This document shows, in pieces, positions 17,325 through 28,087 of a DNA stretch of 64,000 nucleotides (its first letter is position 1; every line of letters starts with the position of its first letter). The translations under genes and the position numbers were made by a program. The stretch is taken from NCBI RefSeq assembly GCF_013415125.1, contig NZ_JACCDE010000001.1, positions 1 to 64,000 on the forward strand. Reading direction: 5' to 3'. The stretch comes from Vreelandella glaciei. Lineage in GTDB: Bacteria > Pseudomonadota > Gammaproteobacteria > Pseudomonadales > Halomonadaceae. Under the pieces are notes generated by a model. That model was not told the origin of the DNA, made no database searches, and worked only from the letters and a program-made list of their open reading frames with translations.

Positions 17325-18835
17325 TGGGCATCTCCAGCAGCATTGGGTAGTAGCGTGCGAATCAGCACCTGAGGGTTGGCTAATTGGTCAGCCGTCGCTT
17401 GAGTGTAGCTGCTCACGGGCCCTGCCAGTGCAACCAACAGCGGCGCTGCGCTAAGCAGCCAGATAACGCCAAACCACTGGCGACGGGGTAACGGTGTACC
17501 GCTAATGTTGCCACGATGGCTACGCCAAAACAGCGTAGAACCTGCACGGGAAAGTGCAATCAGCGAGGCTAGGCTGGTCAGCAGCAGTAACGGCCAAAGC
17601 CATAGGCGCTGCGTACCTTCGGCGGCATTAAGCATTAATGCCTTGCCGATAGCGCCTGAAAATGGCGGAACGCCAGCAACGGCGATGGCGCCAATAAAAA
17701 ATAGCATGGCGAGCCCTGCGCCCTGTGCCATCGGGCGACCCTTCACCAGGCGCGTACCTGCTTTACCACGCTGCAGGCCGATCATTTCCGCTAGCAGGAA
17801 TAAACCACCGGTAACCAGCGTGGTGTGGATCAGGTAATAGAGCAGGGCTGAGACAGCCTGAGGTGAGCGCATTCCGATACCCGCCAGCAGCGTGCCTACG
17901 GATACCAACACCAAATAAGCCACCAGCAAGCGCAAATCGCGTGCGGCCATTACGCCGACACCCGCGGCCGCCAAAGTAGCAAGCGATAGCCACCAAACCC
18001 AAGGTTGTTCCAGTGCTTCCAGCCCACCAGCGCTATCGCCAAACAGTAGGGAATAGACACGCAAAATAGCGTAGATACCTACCTTGGTCATGATGGCAAA
18101 CAGCGCTGCTACCGGCGCAGGCGCGGATGCGTAGGCTTTGGGTAGCCAGAAGTAGAGTGGCAGGATGGCGGCTTTTAACCCAAACACCACCAGTAGCATT
18201 AATGCGCCAGCGGTGACTAGGCCTTCACGCTCTGCGGGCAGTTCAGCCACGCGGATCGCCATATCGGCCATATTGAGCGTGCCCGTGGCGCCATACAGAA
18301 TCCCCACCGCTATCAGAAACAGCGACGAGCCTGCCAGGTTGAGAACCACGTAGTGGACGCTGGCTTGAATGCGCGCTTTTCCTCCGCCGTGCAACAGCAG
18401 CGCGTAAGAGGCCAATAGCAGTACTTCAAAAAAGACGAACAGGTTAAACAAATCACCGGTTAAAAAGGCGCCGTTGATGCCCAGTAGTTGCCACTGAAAA
18501 AGACCATGGAAGTTACTGCCTTTTTCATCATCCCCCGCGCAGGCAAATACCACGGCGCCAACCGCCAAAACAGCAGTGACCAGCAGCATCAGTGCCGATA
18601 GGCGATCCAGTACTAGCACAATGCCGAACGGTGCTTGCCAATCGCCCAGGGCATAATAAGTGACCTGATCACTCGCGGCTTGGCGCAAAAGGCCGATTGC
18701 TACCAGCAGTAATAGCACGGTGGCGGCAACGCTGACTGCACGCTTATAGCGCACTAAGCCTTGCCGTTGGTAGAGCAGTAATATACCCGCCACTAGCGGT
18801 AAAACGACAGGAAAAACAATCAGGTGCTGCATCAT
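17321..18835 (-). CDS. mnhD: Na+/H+ antiporter subunit D (Mrp)
   Basis: This is a 504-aa polytopic protein homologous to the proton-pumping subunits NuoM/NuoN of complex I. It has about 14 hydrophobic segments. Proton-path residues are placed as in MrpD, including a glutamate in FFEVLLLASYALLL and the lysine-bearing FGLKAAILPLYFWLPKAYASAP stretch read in two parts. It is likely one of the ion-translocating subunits of the complex. It overlaps mnhC by 4 bp. Confidence 0.93.
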   Translation of the reverse strand: MMQHLIVFPVVLPLVAGILLLYQRQGLVRYKRAVSVAATVLLLLVAIGLLRQAASDQVTYYALGDWQAPFGIVLVLDRLSALMLLVTAVLAVGAVVFACAGDDEKGSNFHGLFQWQLLGINGAFLTGDLFNLFVFFEVLLLASYALLLHGGGKARIQASVHYVVLNLAGSSLFLIAVGILYGATGTLNMADMAIRVAELPAEREGLVTAGALMLLVVFGLKAAILPLYFWLPKAYASAPAPVAALFAIMTKVGIYAILRVYSLLFGDSAGGLEALEQPWVWWLSLATLAAAGVGVMAARDLRLLVAYLVLVSVGTLLAGIGMRSPQAVSALLYYLIHTTLVTGGLFLLAEMIGLQRGKAGTRLVKGRPMAQGAGLAMLFFIGAIAVAGVPPFSGAIGKALMLNAAEGTQRLWLWPLLLLTSLASLIALSRAGSTLFWRSHRGNISGTPLPRRQWFGVIWLLSAAPLLVALAGPVSSYTQATADQLANPQVLIRTLLPNAAGDAQ

Positions 18836-19164
18836 TCTCGGTCTTCCTTTTTACCGTCGACATGGTCGTTACCCACTTCACTGCGCGCCCGCATGGCTAG
18901 AATCACCACGAATGCGGTCATCGCAAACCCGATGACAATGGCCGTGAGCACTAGCGCCTGGGGGAGTGGGTCGGCATAGTTCGTTCCTTCGGACACGATG
19001 GCGGGCCCATCAGTGGTGAGACCTCCCATTGAAAACAGAAACAAATTCACTGCATAAGAGAGCAGGGTTAGGCCTACTACCACGGGAAAGGTACGGCCTC
19101 GCAAGGTTAAGTAGAGACCACAGGCGGTTAAGACGCCGGTGGTCATTGCATAGAGCAGTTCCAT
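18832..19164 (-). CDS. mnhC: Na+/H+ antiporter subunit C (Mrp)
   Basis: This 110-aa protein is related to NuoK, with three helices. The conserved LLSYAVNLFLFSMG and DPLPQALVLTAIVIGFA segments identify MnhC/MrpC. The charged C-terminal tail lies in the cytoplasm. Start and stop overlap its neighbours by 1 and 4 bp. Confidence 0.93.
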   Translation of the reverse strand: MELLYAMTTGVLTACGLYLTLRGRTFPVVVGLTLLSYAVNLFLFSMGGLTTDGPAIVSEGTNYADPLPQALVLTAIVIGFAMTAFVVILAMRARSEVGNDHVDGKKEDRE

Positions 19165-22004
19165 TAACGAGGCTCCTTAGCAGAAGAGGTTGCAGCAGCG
19201 GCATCGGTGTCTTTTTCTGAGGCTTCAGTAACCGGGCGATGGGCGGTGGTGACCTTACCAAGGTTGGCAAGAATCATCAGTGTGGCGCCCACCACCGCTA
19301 AGTAGACACCCAGATCAAAGAGCAGCGCGGTGGCCAATTCAAAGGTGCCGATCAGCGGTAGGCTGAAGTAGTCAAAGGCAGAGGTGAGGAACGGATGACC
19401 AAACAGCCAGCTACCCAGCCCCGTGAGCGTAGCAACGGCGACCCCGATAACGGCTACCGGTTGGAAGGGGAAATCCAGACGCTCTTGCGCCCACTCCACG
19501 CCACGCGCCATATACAACAGAATGAGGGCGACTGCGGTAATCAGGCCGGCAATAAATCCACCGCCCGGCTGATTGTGGCCACGCAGGAAGATAAACGCAG
19601 AGACCAGGAGCGCCAGCGGCAGCAGTGTCATTGAAATCGACGTTAGCACCGCCGGGTAGCGGTCGGGTGACCATACCCGTCCCTCACCGTCACTGTGTGG
19701 CATAAACAGGCGTAATCGGTTGAGCAGCTTAAAGATCGCCAGACCCGCGATGGCCAATACGGTGATTTCCCCTAAGGTATCGAAACCACGGAAGTCGACC
19801 AGAATGACGTTGACGACGTTGTAGCCGCCACCACCGGGTTTGCTGTTTTCCACAAAGAAGCTGGAAATCGACAGCGTATCGCGCGTCATGACGGCGTAGT
19901 TAAGGCTGGCGATCACCAGGCCAAGCGAACCTGCTAGTAACATATCGCGAACGTTGCGTAGTGGGCTGGATTCGCGCGGCGTTTTTTGTGGTAAGAAAAA
20001 TAGTGCCAGCATCAGCAGAATCATGGTCACAACTTCCACTGAAAGCTGTGTCAGCGCTAGATCGGGTGCCGAGAAACGGGCAAAGGTCAGTGCAACGAAC
20101 AGCCCAACTACCGACAGCATTAACAAAGAGATCAACCGGTAGCGATGGGTGGCGGCGGTCGCCACACCACCAAACATCAGCATCACAGCACCTAGAATAA
20201 GGATGCCGTCCAGCGGCTGATTTCCTGCCGCGCCGGTCAAGTTGGTGATTTGAACAAGGCCAATACCCCCCATTATCAGCGCTGCTAGCCATAGCCAGCC
20301 CACATAGCGTTGAAGCGAATTGCCTTCCAGAGCCGCAATCAGTTGCTCAGCACGGTAGCCGATTGAGATAAGAATGCGTTCAAAAACGCGTCGGGCGTCA
20401 ATGCCTACAAATTGTTGCGTAAATCGGCGCACATCACCATGGCGCCAATACAGCGCAATCCCGATGACAAAGGCCAGCAAGCTCATGATTAGCGGTAGAT
20501 TAACGCCGTGCCAGATAGCCAGATGAAAATCGAGCGGGCTTCCAATCACCGCTTCGCTGGCAAGTTCTAATAACCCTGTGGCCATAAAAGCTGGGAAAAG
20601 TCCGACCACCACACAAAGCACCACTAATATTTCTACCGGCAGGCGCATCAAATGCGGCGGTTCATGGGGCGTTTTGGGCGGTTCTTCACGGGCAGGTTTG
20701 AAAAAGACGGCGTGTACTAAACGCAGCGAATAAGCGACCGAGAGAATGCCGCCGAGGGCCGCTAGCGCGGGTAATAGCCAGCTCACCCCACCCAAAACGG
20801 GGGTTGCTAACGACTCGGTAAAGAACATCTCTTTGGATAAAAAGCCATTAAATAGCGGCACGCCCGCCATGGCGGCAGCCGCCAGCGTGGTCAAGAGCGC
20901 CGTGACAGGCATGGCTTTTTTCAGGCCACCCAGCTGCTTTAGCTCCCGGGTGCCGGTCTCATGATCGATAATGCCTGCACTCATAAACAGAGCGGCTTTG
21001 AAAGTAGCGTGATTGAGGATATGGAAAAGCGCAGCCAGGATCGCCATGGGACTGCCAATGCCTAACAGTACCGTGATTAAACCTAAATGACTGACCGTGG
21101 AGAACGCTAAAATGCCCTTCAGATCGGTTTTCATCAGAGCAAACCAAGCGCCGTACAGCATGGTGACGATGCCGACGAGTGAAACGACCACGCTCCACAG
21201 CTCACTGCCAGCGATGGCAGGGTGCAACCGCGCCATCAGGAAAATGCCCGCTTTCACCATCGTCGCCGAGTGGAGATATGCCGATACTGGCGTGGGCGCC
21301 GCCATCGCATGAGGTAACCAAAAATGGAAAGGAAACTGTGCGGATTTGGTAAAGGCCCCCAGCAGTACCAAACCGAGCATGAGGGGGTAGCGCGGGTCGG
21401 CAAGAATGACGTCTCCGCTGGCTAACACATCGCCCATATTGAAGCTGCCCGCCATATCGCCTAGCAGCAGCAAACCTGCCAGTAGCGCAAGGCCACCCGC
21501 GCCGGTGACCGTTAACGCCATACGGGCGCCTTTGCGCGCATCACTGCGGTAGGACCAGTAACCGATCAGTAAAAACGAGGAAAGGCTGGTTAACTCCCAG
21601 AATAGCCATAGCAGAATCAGGTTATCCGACATTGAAATACCGACCATTGACGCCATAAAAAGCATCAGGAAGGCGTAGAATCGGCCAAAGGGTTCATCTT
21701 TTGCTAAGTAGTAGTGGGCATACAGAATAATCAGTAAGCCAATGCCCAGTATCAACAGATTAAACAGCAGCGATAGCCCATCGAGGCGGAATGCTAAGTC
21801 CAGCGCTAGCTCAGGCATCCAGGTGGCCGAAAAACGTAGTTGCTCACCGTCTAGCAGGGCTGGCACGTTGAGTAGCGTCATTACTAAGGCGGTCGCTGGC
21901 AGCACTGCCGTCGCAAGTGAACAGAAACTGCGACCACGCTGTGCGGTAAGTGCCGGCACCAGTACGCCTAGCAGAGGCAATAAGGCTATCCAAAGCAGTG
22001 TCAT
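19164..22004 (-). CDS. mnhA: Na+/H+ antiporter subunit A fused to subunit B (Mrp)
   Basis: This 946-aa polytopic protein is the largest Mrp subunit and the first gene of the operon. Residues 1 to about 780 form MrpA: a NuoL-like part ([35 protein letters not shown]) followed by an MbhD/E-like part. The C-terminal ~150 residues, around [19 protein letters not shown], are the MnhB domain, normally a separate protein. Fused A+B subunits are known in group 2 (Pha-type) systems of proteobacteria. The complex exports Na+ in exchange for H+, and here probably serves salt and alkali tolerance. Confidence 0.94.
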   Translation of the reverse strand: MTLLWIALLPLLGVLVPALTAQRGRSFCSLATAVLPATALVMTLLNVPALLDGEQLRFSATWMPELALDLAFRLDGLSLLFNLLILGIGLLIILYAHYYLAKDEPFGRFYAFLMLFMASMVGISMSDNLILLWLFWELTSLSSFLLIGYWSYRSDARKGARMALTVTGAGGLALLAGLLLLGDMAGSFNMGDVLASGDVILADPRYPLMLGLVLLGAFTKSAQFPFHFWLPHAMAAPTPVSAYLHSATMVKAGIFLMARLHPAIAGSELWSVVVSLVGIVTMLYGAWFALMKTDLKGILAFSTVSHLGLITVLLGIGSPMAILAALFHILNHATFKAALFMSAGIIDHETGTRELKQLGGLKKAMPVTALLTTLAAAAMAGVPLFNGFLSKEMFFTESLATPVLGGVSWLLPALAALGGILSVAYSLRLVHAVFFKPAREEPPKTPHEPPHLMRLPVEILVVLCVVVGLFPAFMATGLLELASEAVIGSPLDFHLAIWHGVNLPLIMSLLAFVIGIALYWRHGDVRRFTQQFVGIDARRVFERILISIGYRAEQLIAALEGNSLQRYVGWLWLAALIMGGIGLVQITNLTGAAGNQPLDGILILGAVMLMFGGVATAATHRYRLISLLMLSVVGLFVALTFARFSAPDLALTQLSVEVVTMILLMLALFFLPQKTPRESSPLRNVRDMLLAGSLGLVIASLNYAVMTRDTLSISSFFVENSKPGGGGYNVVNVILVDFRGFDTLGEITVLAIAGLAIFKLLNRLRLFMPHSDGEGRVWSPDRYPAVLTSISMTLLPLALLVSAFIFLRGHNQPGGGFIAGLITAVALILLYMARGVEWAQERLDFPFQPVAVIGVAVATLTGLGSWLFGHPFLTSAFDYFSLPLIGTFELATALLFDLGVYLAVVGATLMILANLGKVTTAHRPVTEASEKDTDAAAATSSAKEPR

Positions 22005-22179
22005 GGGGGATCATCCAGCGGCTAAAGTTAAAAAATTCAAAAGAGTACCAACAGGGCGCTTTGAGGGCGTTCTGATGGCGTAGGATACATCAAGTGAAAC
22101 AACAGGATATCACTTGTGTAGAAGGTGTGTAGTTTTAGTATAAAGTGTGCCGGTCAACCGTTGAGAGATTTTACGTTCC

Positions 22180-23070
22180 ATGAGTGAACCCTTTAATACC
22201 TGGCAAGCCCGTTTTGAAAGGCTGCGTAGTAATAAGATTTTTGAAGCGGTCGTGATTGCCATTATCGTCATTTCTGCCCTGGTGATAGGGGCAAAAACCT
22301 ATGAAGAAACCACTCAAGTGGAGCAGTGGCTGCTCTATCTTGATATGGCGGTCACCATATTTTTCCTGATTGAGATTTTAATCAGGATAGCCGCTGAACG
22401 CACGCTACTGAGTTTCTTCAAGAAAGGGTGGAACGTCTTTGACTTCCTCATCGTGACCGCCAGCCTGATTCCCATGGATGACTCTGAAATGGTGCTGCTG
22501 GCTAGGCTACTGCGTATTTTCCGGGTGCTGCGCTTGGTCTCGATGATTCCCGAGCTACAAATGCTGTTAAGCGCCTTGGTCAAGTCGGTGCCACGGATGG
22601 GGTATGTCGTCCTGTTGATGTTTATCATCTTCTACATATACGCCGCCATTGGGAGCTTCCTTTTCCACAATGTGGACGAGGGACTATGGGGCAATATTTC
22701 CCTGGCCATGTTGACGCTATTTCAAGTGGCGACCTTCGAGAGCTGGGCCACGGCGGTGCTTTATCCGACCATGGAGGTTTATCCTTACGCCTGGATCTAT
22801 TTTTTAACCTTCATCTTTTTGAATGCCTTTATTTTTCTCAATATGATGATCGGTATTGTGCTGGATGTGATGCAGAAAGAGAGCGCGCAAATGGCGCTGG
22901 ACAACGGCGAAGGTGAAGAAGCCGAGCTGCAGTCGCTGCGCAATGATGTTCGCGGGCTGAAAGCGCAGCTTGACCGTATGGAGTCAGCACTCTCTCAAGC
23001 ATACTCGCCAGCCCCAACACACCAGAATGATGCGGGCGGTAAGCACAGCGACAAGCCCACCACTGACTGA
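22180..23070 (+). CDS. Bacterial voltage-gated sodium channel (NavBac type)
   Basis: The 296-aa protein has the six-helix layout of a single-domain voltage-gated channel. S4 carries arginines every third residue (109, 112, 115, 118 in [15 protein letters not shown]). The pore has the selectivity filter TFESWAT (185-191), the high-field-strength Glu site of sodium-selective NavBac channels. The S6 region is rich in Phe, Leu and Met. The tail ends in a long heptad-like segment (about 240-280, [19 protein letters not shown]), the tetramerising coiled coil. It lies divergent to the Mrp antiporter genes. No strong ribosome site is visible. Confidence 0.9.
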   Translation: MSEPFNTWQARFERLRSNKIFEAVVIAIIVISALVIGAKTYEETTQVEQWLLYLDMAVTIFFLIEILIRIAAERTLLSFFKKGWNVFDFLIVTASLIPMDDSEMVLLARLLRIFRVLRLVSMIPELQMLLSALVKSVPRMGYVVLLMFIIFYIYAAIGSFLFHNVDEGLWGNISLAMLTLFQVATFESWATAVLYPTMEVYPYAWIYFLTFIFLNAFIFLNMMIGIVLDVMQKESAQMALDNGEGEEAELQSLRNDVRGLKAQLDRMESALSQAYSPAPTHQNDAGGKHSDKPTTD

Positions 23071-23086
23071 TTTTAGGAGAGCCGCC

Positions 23087-24793
23087 ATGATGTTGTCTGA
23101 CCCCGCCAAAAAGTACCGCCCCTTTGTAGCCGTTGATCTACCTGACCGCCAGTGGCCGAGCCAGCGCATTGAAGCAGCGCCTGTCTGGTGCAGTGTGGAT
23201 CTGCGCGACGGTAATCAATCGCTGATTGATCCGATGGACCAGGAGCGTAAGCAGCGCTTGTTCGACATGCTGTTGAATGTTGGCTTTAAGCAGATTGAAG
23301 TCGGCTTTCCTTCGGCCTCGCAAACCGATTTTGATTTCGTACGCTCGCTGATCGAGCACGATAAGATCCCTGAGGATGTGACCATTCAAGTGCTGACCCA
23401 GGCGCGCCCGCACTTGATTGAACGCACCTTTGAGGCACTTCAGGGTGCTAAAAACGCTATCGTCCACGTCTATAACGCCACTGACCCAATGTTCCGCCGG
23501 GTAGTGTTTAACGTTGATAAAGCGGAGTGTGTGCAGATTGCTGTAGAGGCTACTCAACAGATTCGCGCGCAGATGGAAGCTGTGCCAGAAACTAACTGGA
23601 CCTTTCAGTACTCGCCGGAGCTGTTCACCACCACCGAGATGGATTTTGCCGTTGAGATCGTCGAAGCGGTCATGGAAGCCTATGGCGCGAGCACTGATAA
23701 ACCGATGATCGTAAACCTGCCCGCAACGGTAGAAGTCGCCACGCCCAATAACTATGCCGACCAAATTGAGTGGTTCTGTCGCAACGTCAAAAATCGGGAT
23801 TATCTGATTGTTAGCGTTCACCCGCATAACGACCGCGGTACCGGCGTGGCGGCAGCAGAATTGACGCTAATGGCGGGAGCTGACCGCGTTGAGGGCACGC
23901 TGTTTGGTAATGGCGAGCGTACCGGTAACGTCGATATTGTTACATTGGCGATGAACATGTACACCCAGGGCGTTCACCCGCAGCTCGATTTCTCCAATAT
24001 CACTCCGATCATGCGCGAGGTGGAGTACTGCAATCAGCTGCCAGTGCATCCTCGCCACCCCTACGTGGGCGATTTGGTATTCACCGCGTTCTCTGGCTCT
24101 CATCAGGATGCGATCAAAAAAGGCATGGCGGATCGCCGTGCGAATCCAGAGGCTGTGTGGGATGTGCCCTATCTTCCTATTGACCCGCTGGACGTGGGGC
24201 GCAGCTACGAAGCTGTTATCCGGGTTAATAGCCAATCGGGTAAAGGCGGCGTTTCTTACCTGCTCGAGCAGGAGCACGGCATTGAGTTGCCGCGTCGCCT
24301 TTCGATTGAGTTCAGCCAGGTGGTGCAGGAAGTCGCTGAGCGGACCGGGCGCGAGATCACGTCGCAGATGATCTACCAAGCATTCTCTGATGAGTATCTG
24401 GAGCAGCGAGCACCCTTTGGGTTGGTGAGTCACCGGCTCTCTTCTGAACCTGGCAGCCCCAAAGTGACGCTGGACGCCGTGATTGAGGAGAACGGCACAC
24501 GGCAAACGTTAAAGGGCGAGGGCAACGGCCCGTTAGCCGCCTTTATTAAAGCATTGGCAGCGGCTGGGCACGATGTAGAGATTATCGACTACCACGAGCA
24601 CTCCCGTGGCCAAGGCGCTGATGCTGAAGCGATTGCCTATGTAGAAGTGCGTATCGACGGTAAAGCGGTGTTCGGTGTAGGTAACGATGAAAGTATTACC
24701 AGCGCGTCGATGAAGGGGGTGCTGAGCGCCATCAACCGCCACCATTCGCCCCAGCCTGCGGCGGCCAACGTGACGGCGGAGACGTTGGGATAA
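23087..24793 (+). CDS. leuA: 2-isopropylmalate synthase
   Basis: LeuA condenses acetyl-CoA with 2-oxoisovalerate in the first committed step of leucine synthesis. The 568-aa product has the catalytic DLRDGNQSL motif (38-46) and the metal-binding [14 protein letters not shown] segment. The C-terminal leucine-sensing LeuA dimer domain spans about 430-550. It is of the longer LeuA type 2. AGGAG at 23075-23079 fixes the ATG at 23087. An in-frame extension back to 22970 overlaps the channel gene and is rejected. It follows the channel stop by 16 bases, so read-through is possible. No leucine attenuator is seen. Confidence 0.95.
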   Translation: MMLSDPAKKYRPFVAVDLPDRQWPSQRIEAAPVWCSVDLRDGNQSLIDPMDQERKQRLFDMLLNVGFKQIEVGFPSASQTDFDFVRSLIEHDKIPEDVTIQVLTQARPHLIERTFEALQGAKNAIVHVYNATDPMFRRVVFNVDKAECVQIAVEATQQIRAQMEAVPETNWTFQYSPELFTTTEMDFAVEIVEAVMEAYGASTDKPMIVNLPATVEVATPNNYADQIEWFCRNVKNRDYLIVSVHPHNDRGTGVAAAELTLMAGADRVEGTLFGNGERTGNVDIVTLAMNMYTQGVHPQLDFSNITPIMREVEYCNQLPVHPRHPYVGDLVFTAFSGSHQDAIKKGMADRRANPEAVWDVPYLPIDPLDVGRSYEAVIRVNSQSGKGGVSYLLEQEHGIELPRRLSIEFSQVVQEVAERTGREITSQMIYQAFSDEYLEQRAPFGLVSHRLSSEPGSPKVTLDAVIEENGTRQTLKGEGNGPLAAFIKALAAAGHDVEIIDYHEHSRGQGADAEAIAYVEVRIDGKAVFGVGNDESITSASMKGVLSAINRHHSPQPAAANVTAETLG

Positions 24794-24827
24794 TCCTGCA
24801 GTTACCGACCGAGTGAGGTGGATTACG

Positions 24828-25949
24828 ATGCGCCCCTGGCAAATAATAGTAGTAACCGCAATAGTAGTTGCCGGGCTAGCATCAACATTGGCCTCTCATG
24901 AGCCGTTTGAGTCCAAACTGGTTCGGTTGGAAGCTCAGCGGGCATTGCCCTCGCTAGAGGCGTCGCTTCAGCAGGAAACACCGGAGCTCAATGCGCTGTT
25001 TCTCAGCTATGCTGACGATCAGGCGCTGTGGATGAGCGCCTCTTTGGCGATTTTGCGCCACGGTGATAGGGCCCGCGATGTATTAGTGGAGTACGGCTTA
25101 CTGCCCGATTTTCAGCGAGTACTGGTGCGCTATGGGGCCGACGCCATAATGCCCATCAGCTACTTTCGTAGCCACGATGTGGCTACGCTAAGGGCGCAAC
25201 ACTGGGTCGGCGAGCGCTATCAGCAGGTTAGTCGTTGGTGGAGCGACGAAGAGGGAGAAGCGGATTCAGCGTTTACTCCTTATCGTCGCGGGCAGATGGG
25301 CATTGCGCTGCTGGATGCCAATGGCCACGCGCTGCTTAACCAGTTTGTGGTCAGTGAACAAGGCGAAGTGGAGTGGCTACAAGGTGAGCGTCTGGTGGCG
25401 GGCCTGGGCGATTTCTTCACCAGTGGGCTACGCGATTTGGAAAGCCAGTGGCGGCGGGGTGACGACATCGGCGCTGCCGATCTAGGCTGGGCCGGTGTCG
25501 ATCTACTCGTGATGGCCAGCACCGTGAAGGTGCTGCGAGCAGGCAGGGCGGCTCGTGCTGCTCGAGTGGGCAGCGTGGAAGCGCAGGGTGCTCGGACGGG
25601 ATTGCGCCAAGGCGCGTTAATGAGTGGCAGCGGGCGTTTTGCGGCGTTGCCACGTATGGCCAAAGTTGCCGCTGTGGCGGGTACTGCCTATGTAGTGGTT
25701 CGCCATCCAAGCCTTGTGAGCGCACTTGGCGCTAACCTCTCTGGCTGGCTTGGCTGGCCAGTTTGGTTTGGCCAGTTTCTTATCTGGCTCGTCGTGCTAC
25801 TGCCAGTACTCTTCATTGCTCGCTTTATCTACCGTTGGTTACTCACGCCGATACTGTGGCTGCTGGTGCCACTGATGCGGGTATGCTTTAGGACGGCAAA
25901 TAATCAGTTGGCCAGGCGTACCAAGCCTCAGACCCGTGACCTTGGTTGA
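24828..25949 (+). CDS. Hypothetical membrane protein
   Basis: I do not recognise the family. The 373-aa product has an N-terminal membrane anchor or signal (about 5-25). A long, probably periplasmic region follows with alternating helices (25-215). An Ala/Arg/Gly-rich stretch (about 230-275) leads to two or three strong hydrophobic segments near the C terminus (about 285-355). The tail ends in a basic RRTKPQTR run. The ATG at 24828 has GAGG nine bases upstream; a GTG at 24813 is possible. It follows leuA on the same strand and ends at its own strong terminator. Confidence 0.75.
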   Translation: MRPWQIIVVTAIVVAGLASTLASHEPFESKLVRLEAQRALPSLEASLQQETPELNALFLSYADDQALWMSASLAILRHGDRARDVLVEYGLLPDFQRVLVRYGADAIMPISYFRSHDVATLRAQHWVGERYQQVSRWWSDEEGEADSAFTPYRRGQMGIALLDANGHALLNQFVVSEQGEVEWLQGERLVAGLGDFFTSGLRDLESQWRRGDDIGAADLGWAGVDLLVMASTVKVLRAGRAARAARVGSVEAQGARTGLRQGALMSGSGRFAALPRMAKVAAVAGTAYVVVRHPSLVSALGANLSGWLGWPVWFGQFLIWLVVLLPVLFIARFIYRWLLTPILWLLVPLMRVCFRTANNQLARRTKPQTRDLG

Positions 25950-25977
25950 CGCGTGGAGAGAAAGTAGCTGTTAACGT

Positions 25978-26012
25978 AAACGGGGCGGCCTCAGAGGCCG
26001 CCCCGTTTATCA
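25978..26012. terminator. Bidirectional terminator between the hypothetical gene and the quinoprotein gene
   Basis: Bases 25978-25991 and 25995-26008 form a perfect 14-bp GC-rich stem with a 3-nt loop. AAA on one side and TTT on the other flank it. It separates two convergent genes and should stop transcription on both strands. Confidence 0.9.
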
Positions 26013-26040
26013 TTTTATCTACATTTACCTACGCTAAGGG

Positions 26041-28077
26041 TTATTCTGGCAGCGCGTAAACCGCGACCTGATCCCCTACCTGATCTTTGAGGATAGTATT
26101 GCCGCCGCCAATAAAGGCGACGTATTGGCGTCCCCCATACTCATAAACCGCAGGGTTGGAGACAGAAGGTGCTTCGACCTGATCCGTCCAGAGTTCCTCA
26201 CCGGTTTCAAGCGAGTAGGCACGGACCTTGGCATCCATGGATGCGCCGATAAAGACGATATTGCCCGCCGTTACCGCCGGACCACCAATGGTGGGTGAGC
26301 CCCAGCTATCGGGCATAAAGAACCCATGCTGCTGTGATGCACCCATTGGACGGCGCCATTTTACATCGCCAGTGGTCATATCCAGGGCCACCAGCTCGCC
26401 AAAGGGAGGCTCCCAGCAGGGCATTCCAAGCCAGTTCTGAGCGATTTCAAGCAGGATCCCGTAGGGAGCCCCTTCTTGAGAGGCAAAGCCACTCTCATTC
26501 CCTGACGCTCTGTTGGCTGATTCATAGGCTTCGCGATCATAGAGCTTCAGGGTTTGTACAATGTGCGAGGTATTAACGATGGCGGTTTGGCTTGCGGGAT
26601 CAAACGCCACGCCACCCCACTGCACACCACCGGCTGTGATGGGGTAACCCATAGTCCCTGCGCCTTCAGTGGTGGGCGGGGTGTATAGGCCCTCATACCA
26701 GAGATCGTCCCACAGGGCGGAGCACTCCCCGAAACTTACGGCATCAGCCAACGCCCAGACCTCGGGCTTCTCGGACTGATCCAGCAGCGGCGCTGGTTTC
26801 GTCGGGAAGGGCTGGGTAGGCGCATAAACTTCACCTTCTACATTACCGTCGCCGCCGGGTACTGGGCGCTCTTCAATCGGCCATACGTCTTCGCCGGTTT
26901 CACGATTGACGACAAACAAAAAACCCATTTTAGTCGCCTGGATGAGCGCCGGTATCTCCTCGCCATCCACGGTAATGTCCATGAGTGTTGGGGCGGCGTT
27001 AATATCGTAATCCCAGATATCGTGATGCACCCACTGACGTGACCAGGCTACTTCACCGGTCTCGATATCCAAGGCGGTGGTCGAAGTCACTAATGGTACG
27101 TCGTCGGTACGATTGCCACCCCAGAAGTTGGGCGACGGAGAAGACACGGGTAAATAGACTAAACCGAGCTCCTCGTCGGCGGACATGTGCGTCCACACAT
27201 TGGCGGTACCGCTCTGCTCGCGTACCTCATCTGACAATGCCTGGAACGTCCATTCTCGTTCGCCGGTACGCGCATTGATCGCAAATACAGTGCCGGGCGG
27301 CGCTTGTTCATAGGCCCAGTCCATCCCCGCCCAACCAAGGATTAGGCGATCACCAACCACGGTGGGTGGCTGCAACAGCGACAGCGGCCACTTGTCGTTG
27401 GTGTCGTTCCACTGGTTGACGTCGAGCACGCCATTATTGGCAAAGCTTTCACACAGTTCGCCGCTATCAGCATCCAGAGCGAAAAGCTGGGCGTCCATGG
27501 TGCCCATATAAATAATTTTTTGGCAGGACTCGCCCTCCACAGGATCGTCGGCTTGCCAATAGGCAACGCCCCGATTCTTCAAAACAGGCTGGGTCAACGC
27601 TTCTAGAGAGGATTGTGTATCAAAACTCCACTTCTCTTCACCCGTGGCCGGATTGAGCGCCAGCACCCGATAAAAAGGGGTGCCGATATAGAGTGTGTCA
27701 TTGGCAAATACCGGTGTGGCAGACCAAACGGTGGCTGGTAGTTCGCCCGAGCCATCGGCAACATCGCCCGTATGGATTTCCCACACTTTCTCCAGCTCAC
27801 CTACATTGTCGGCATTGATTTGATTCAGAGGACTATATTTTTGCGCATTGAGCTGGCCATGGAAGCTATCCCAAGTGGGTTCATCGGGCACCAGCGGCAT
27901 GGGCGTAGCGCTAATTTCTTCCTGTTGGGCACTGCTTTCCTGCTCCTCAGACTGCTCTTGAGCCGTGGGTTGCTCTTGCTCCCCAGGCTGCTCTTGAGCC
28001 AAAAGGGGCAAAGGGCTAAGGCAAATTCCCAGTGCAGTAGCCGTACAGCGTTGTTTAGTGGTGATCAAAGTCAGCAT
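26041..28077 (-). CDS. PQQ-dependent dehydrogenase, catalytic beta-propeller (glucose/quinate type)
   Basis: This 678-aa secreted quinoprotein is related to the periplasmic domain of membrane glucose dehydrogenase. A signal peptide (1-28) is followed by a Glu/Gln-rich linker (about 28-55). The eight-bladed propeller starts at QKYSPLNQINADNV and shows the family motifs WGGNRT and VHHDIWDYDINAAP. It should oxidise a sugar, polyol or cyclic acid with PQQ and pass electrons to ubiquinone; the substrate is unknown. AAGGAG lies six bases before the ATG at 28077, so the longer start at 28095 is rejected. The membrane-anchor gene ends 10 bases upstream. No pqq synthesis genes are in the window. Confidence 0.88.
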   Translation of the reverse strand: MLTLITTKQRCTATALGICLSPLPLLAQEQPGEQEQPTAQEQSEEQESSAQQEEISATPMPLVPDEPTWDSFHGQLNAQKYSPLNQINADNVGELEKVWEIHTGDVADGSGELPATVWSATPVFANDTLYIGTPFYRVLALNPATGEEKWSFDTQSSLEALTQPVLKNRGVAYWQADDPVEGESCQKIIYMGTMDAQLFALDADSGELCESFANNGVLDVNQWNDTNDKWPLSLLQPPTVVGDRLILGWAGMDWAYEQAPPGTVFAINARTGEREWTFQALSDEVREQSGTANVWTHMSADEELGLVYLPVSSPSPNFWGGNRTDDVPLVTSTTALDIETGEVAWSRQWVHHDIWDYDINAAPTLMDITVDGEEIPALIQATKMGFLFVVNRETGEDVWPIEERPVPGGDGNVEGEVYAPTQPFPTKPAPLLDQSEKPEVWALADAVSFGECSALWDDLWYEGLYTPPTTEGAGTMGYPITAGGVQWGGVAFDPASQTAIVNTSHIVQTLKLYDREAYESANRASGNESGFASQEGAPYGILLEIAQNWLGMPCWEPPFGELVALDMTTGDVKWRRPMGASQQHGFFMPDSWGSPTIGGPAVTAGNIVFIGASMDAKVRAYSLETGEELWTDQVEAPSVSNPAVYEYGGRQYVAFIGGGNTILKDQVGDQVAVYALPE

Positions 28078-28087
28078 GGTAGGCTCC

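Noticed and set aside
22970-23086. 39-residue extension of leuA into the channel gene
   Set aside because: AGGAG at 23075 fixes the start at 23087, and the extension overlaps a real gene.
23138-24505. 229-aa and 212-aa open frames antisense to leuA
   Set aside because: Shadows of the conserved LeuA coding sequence.
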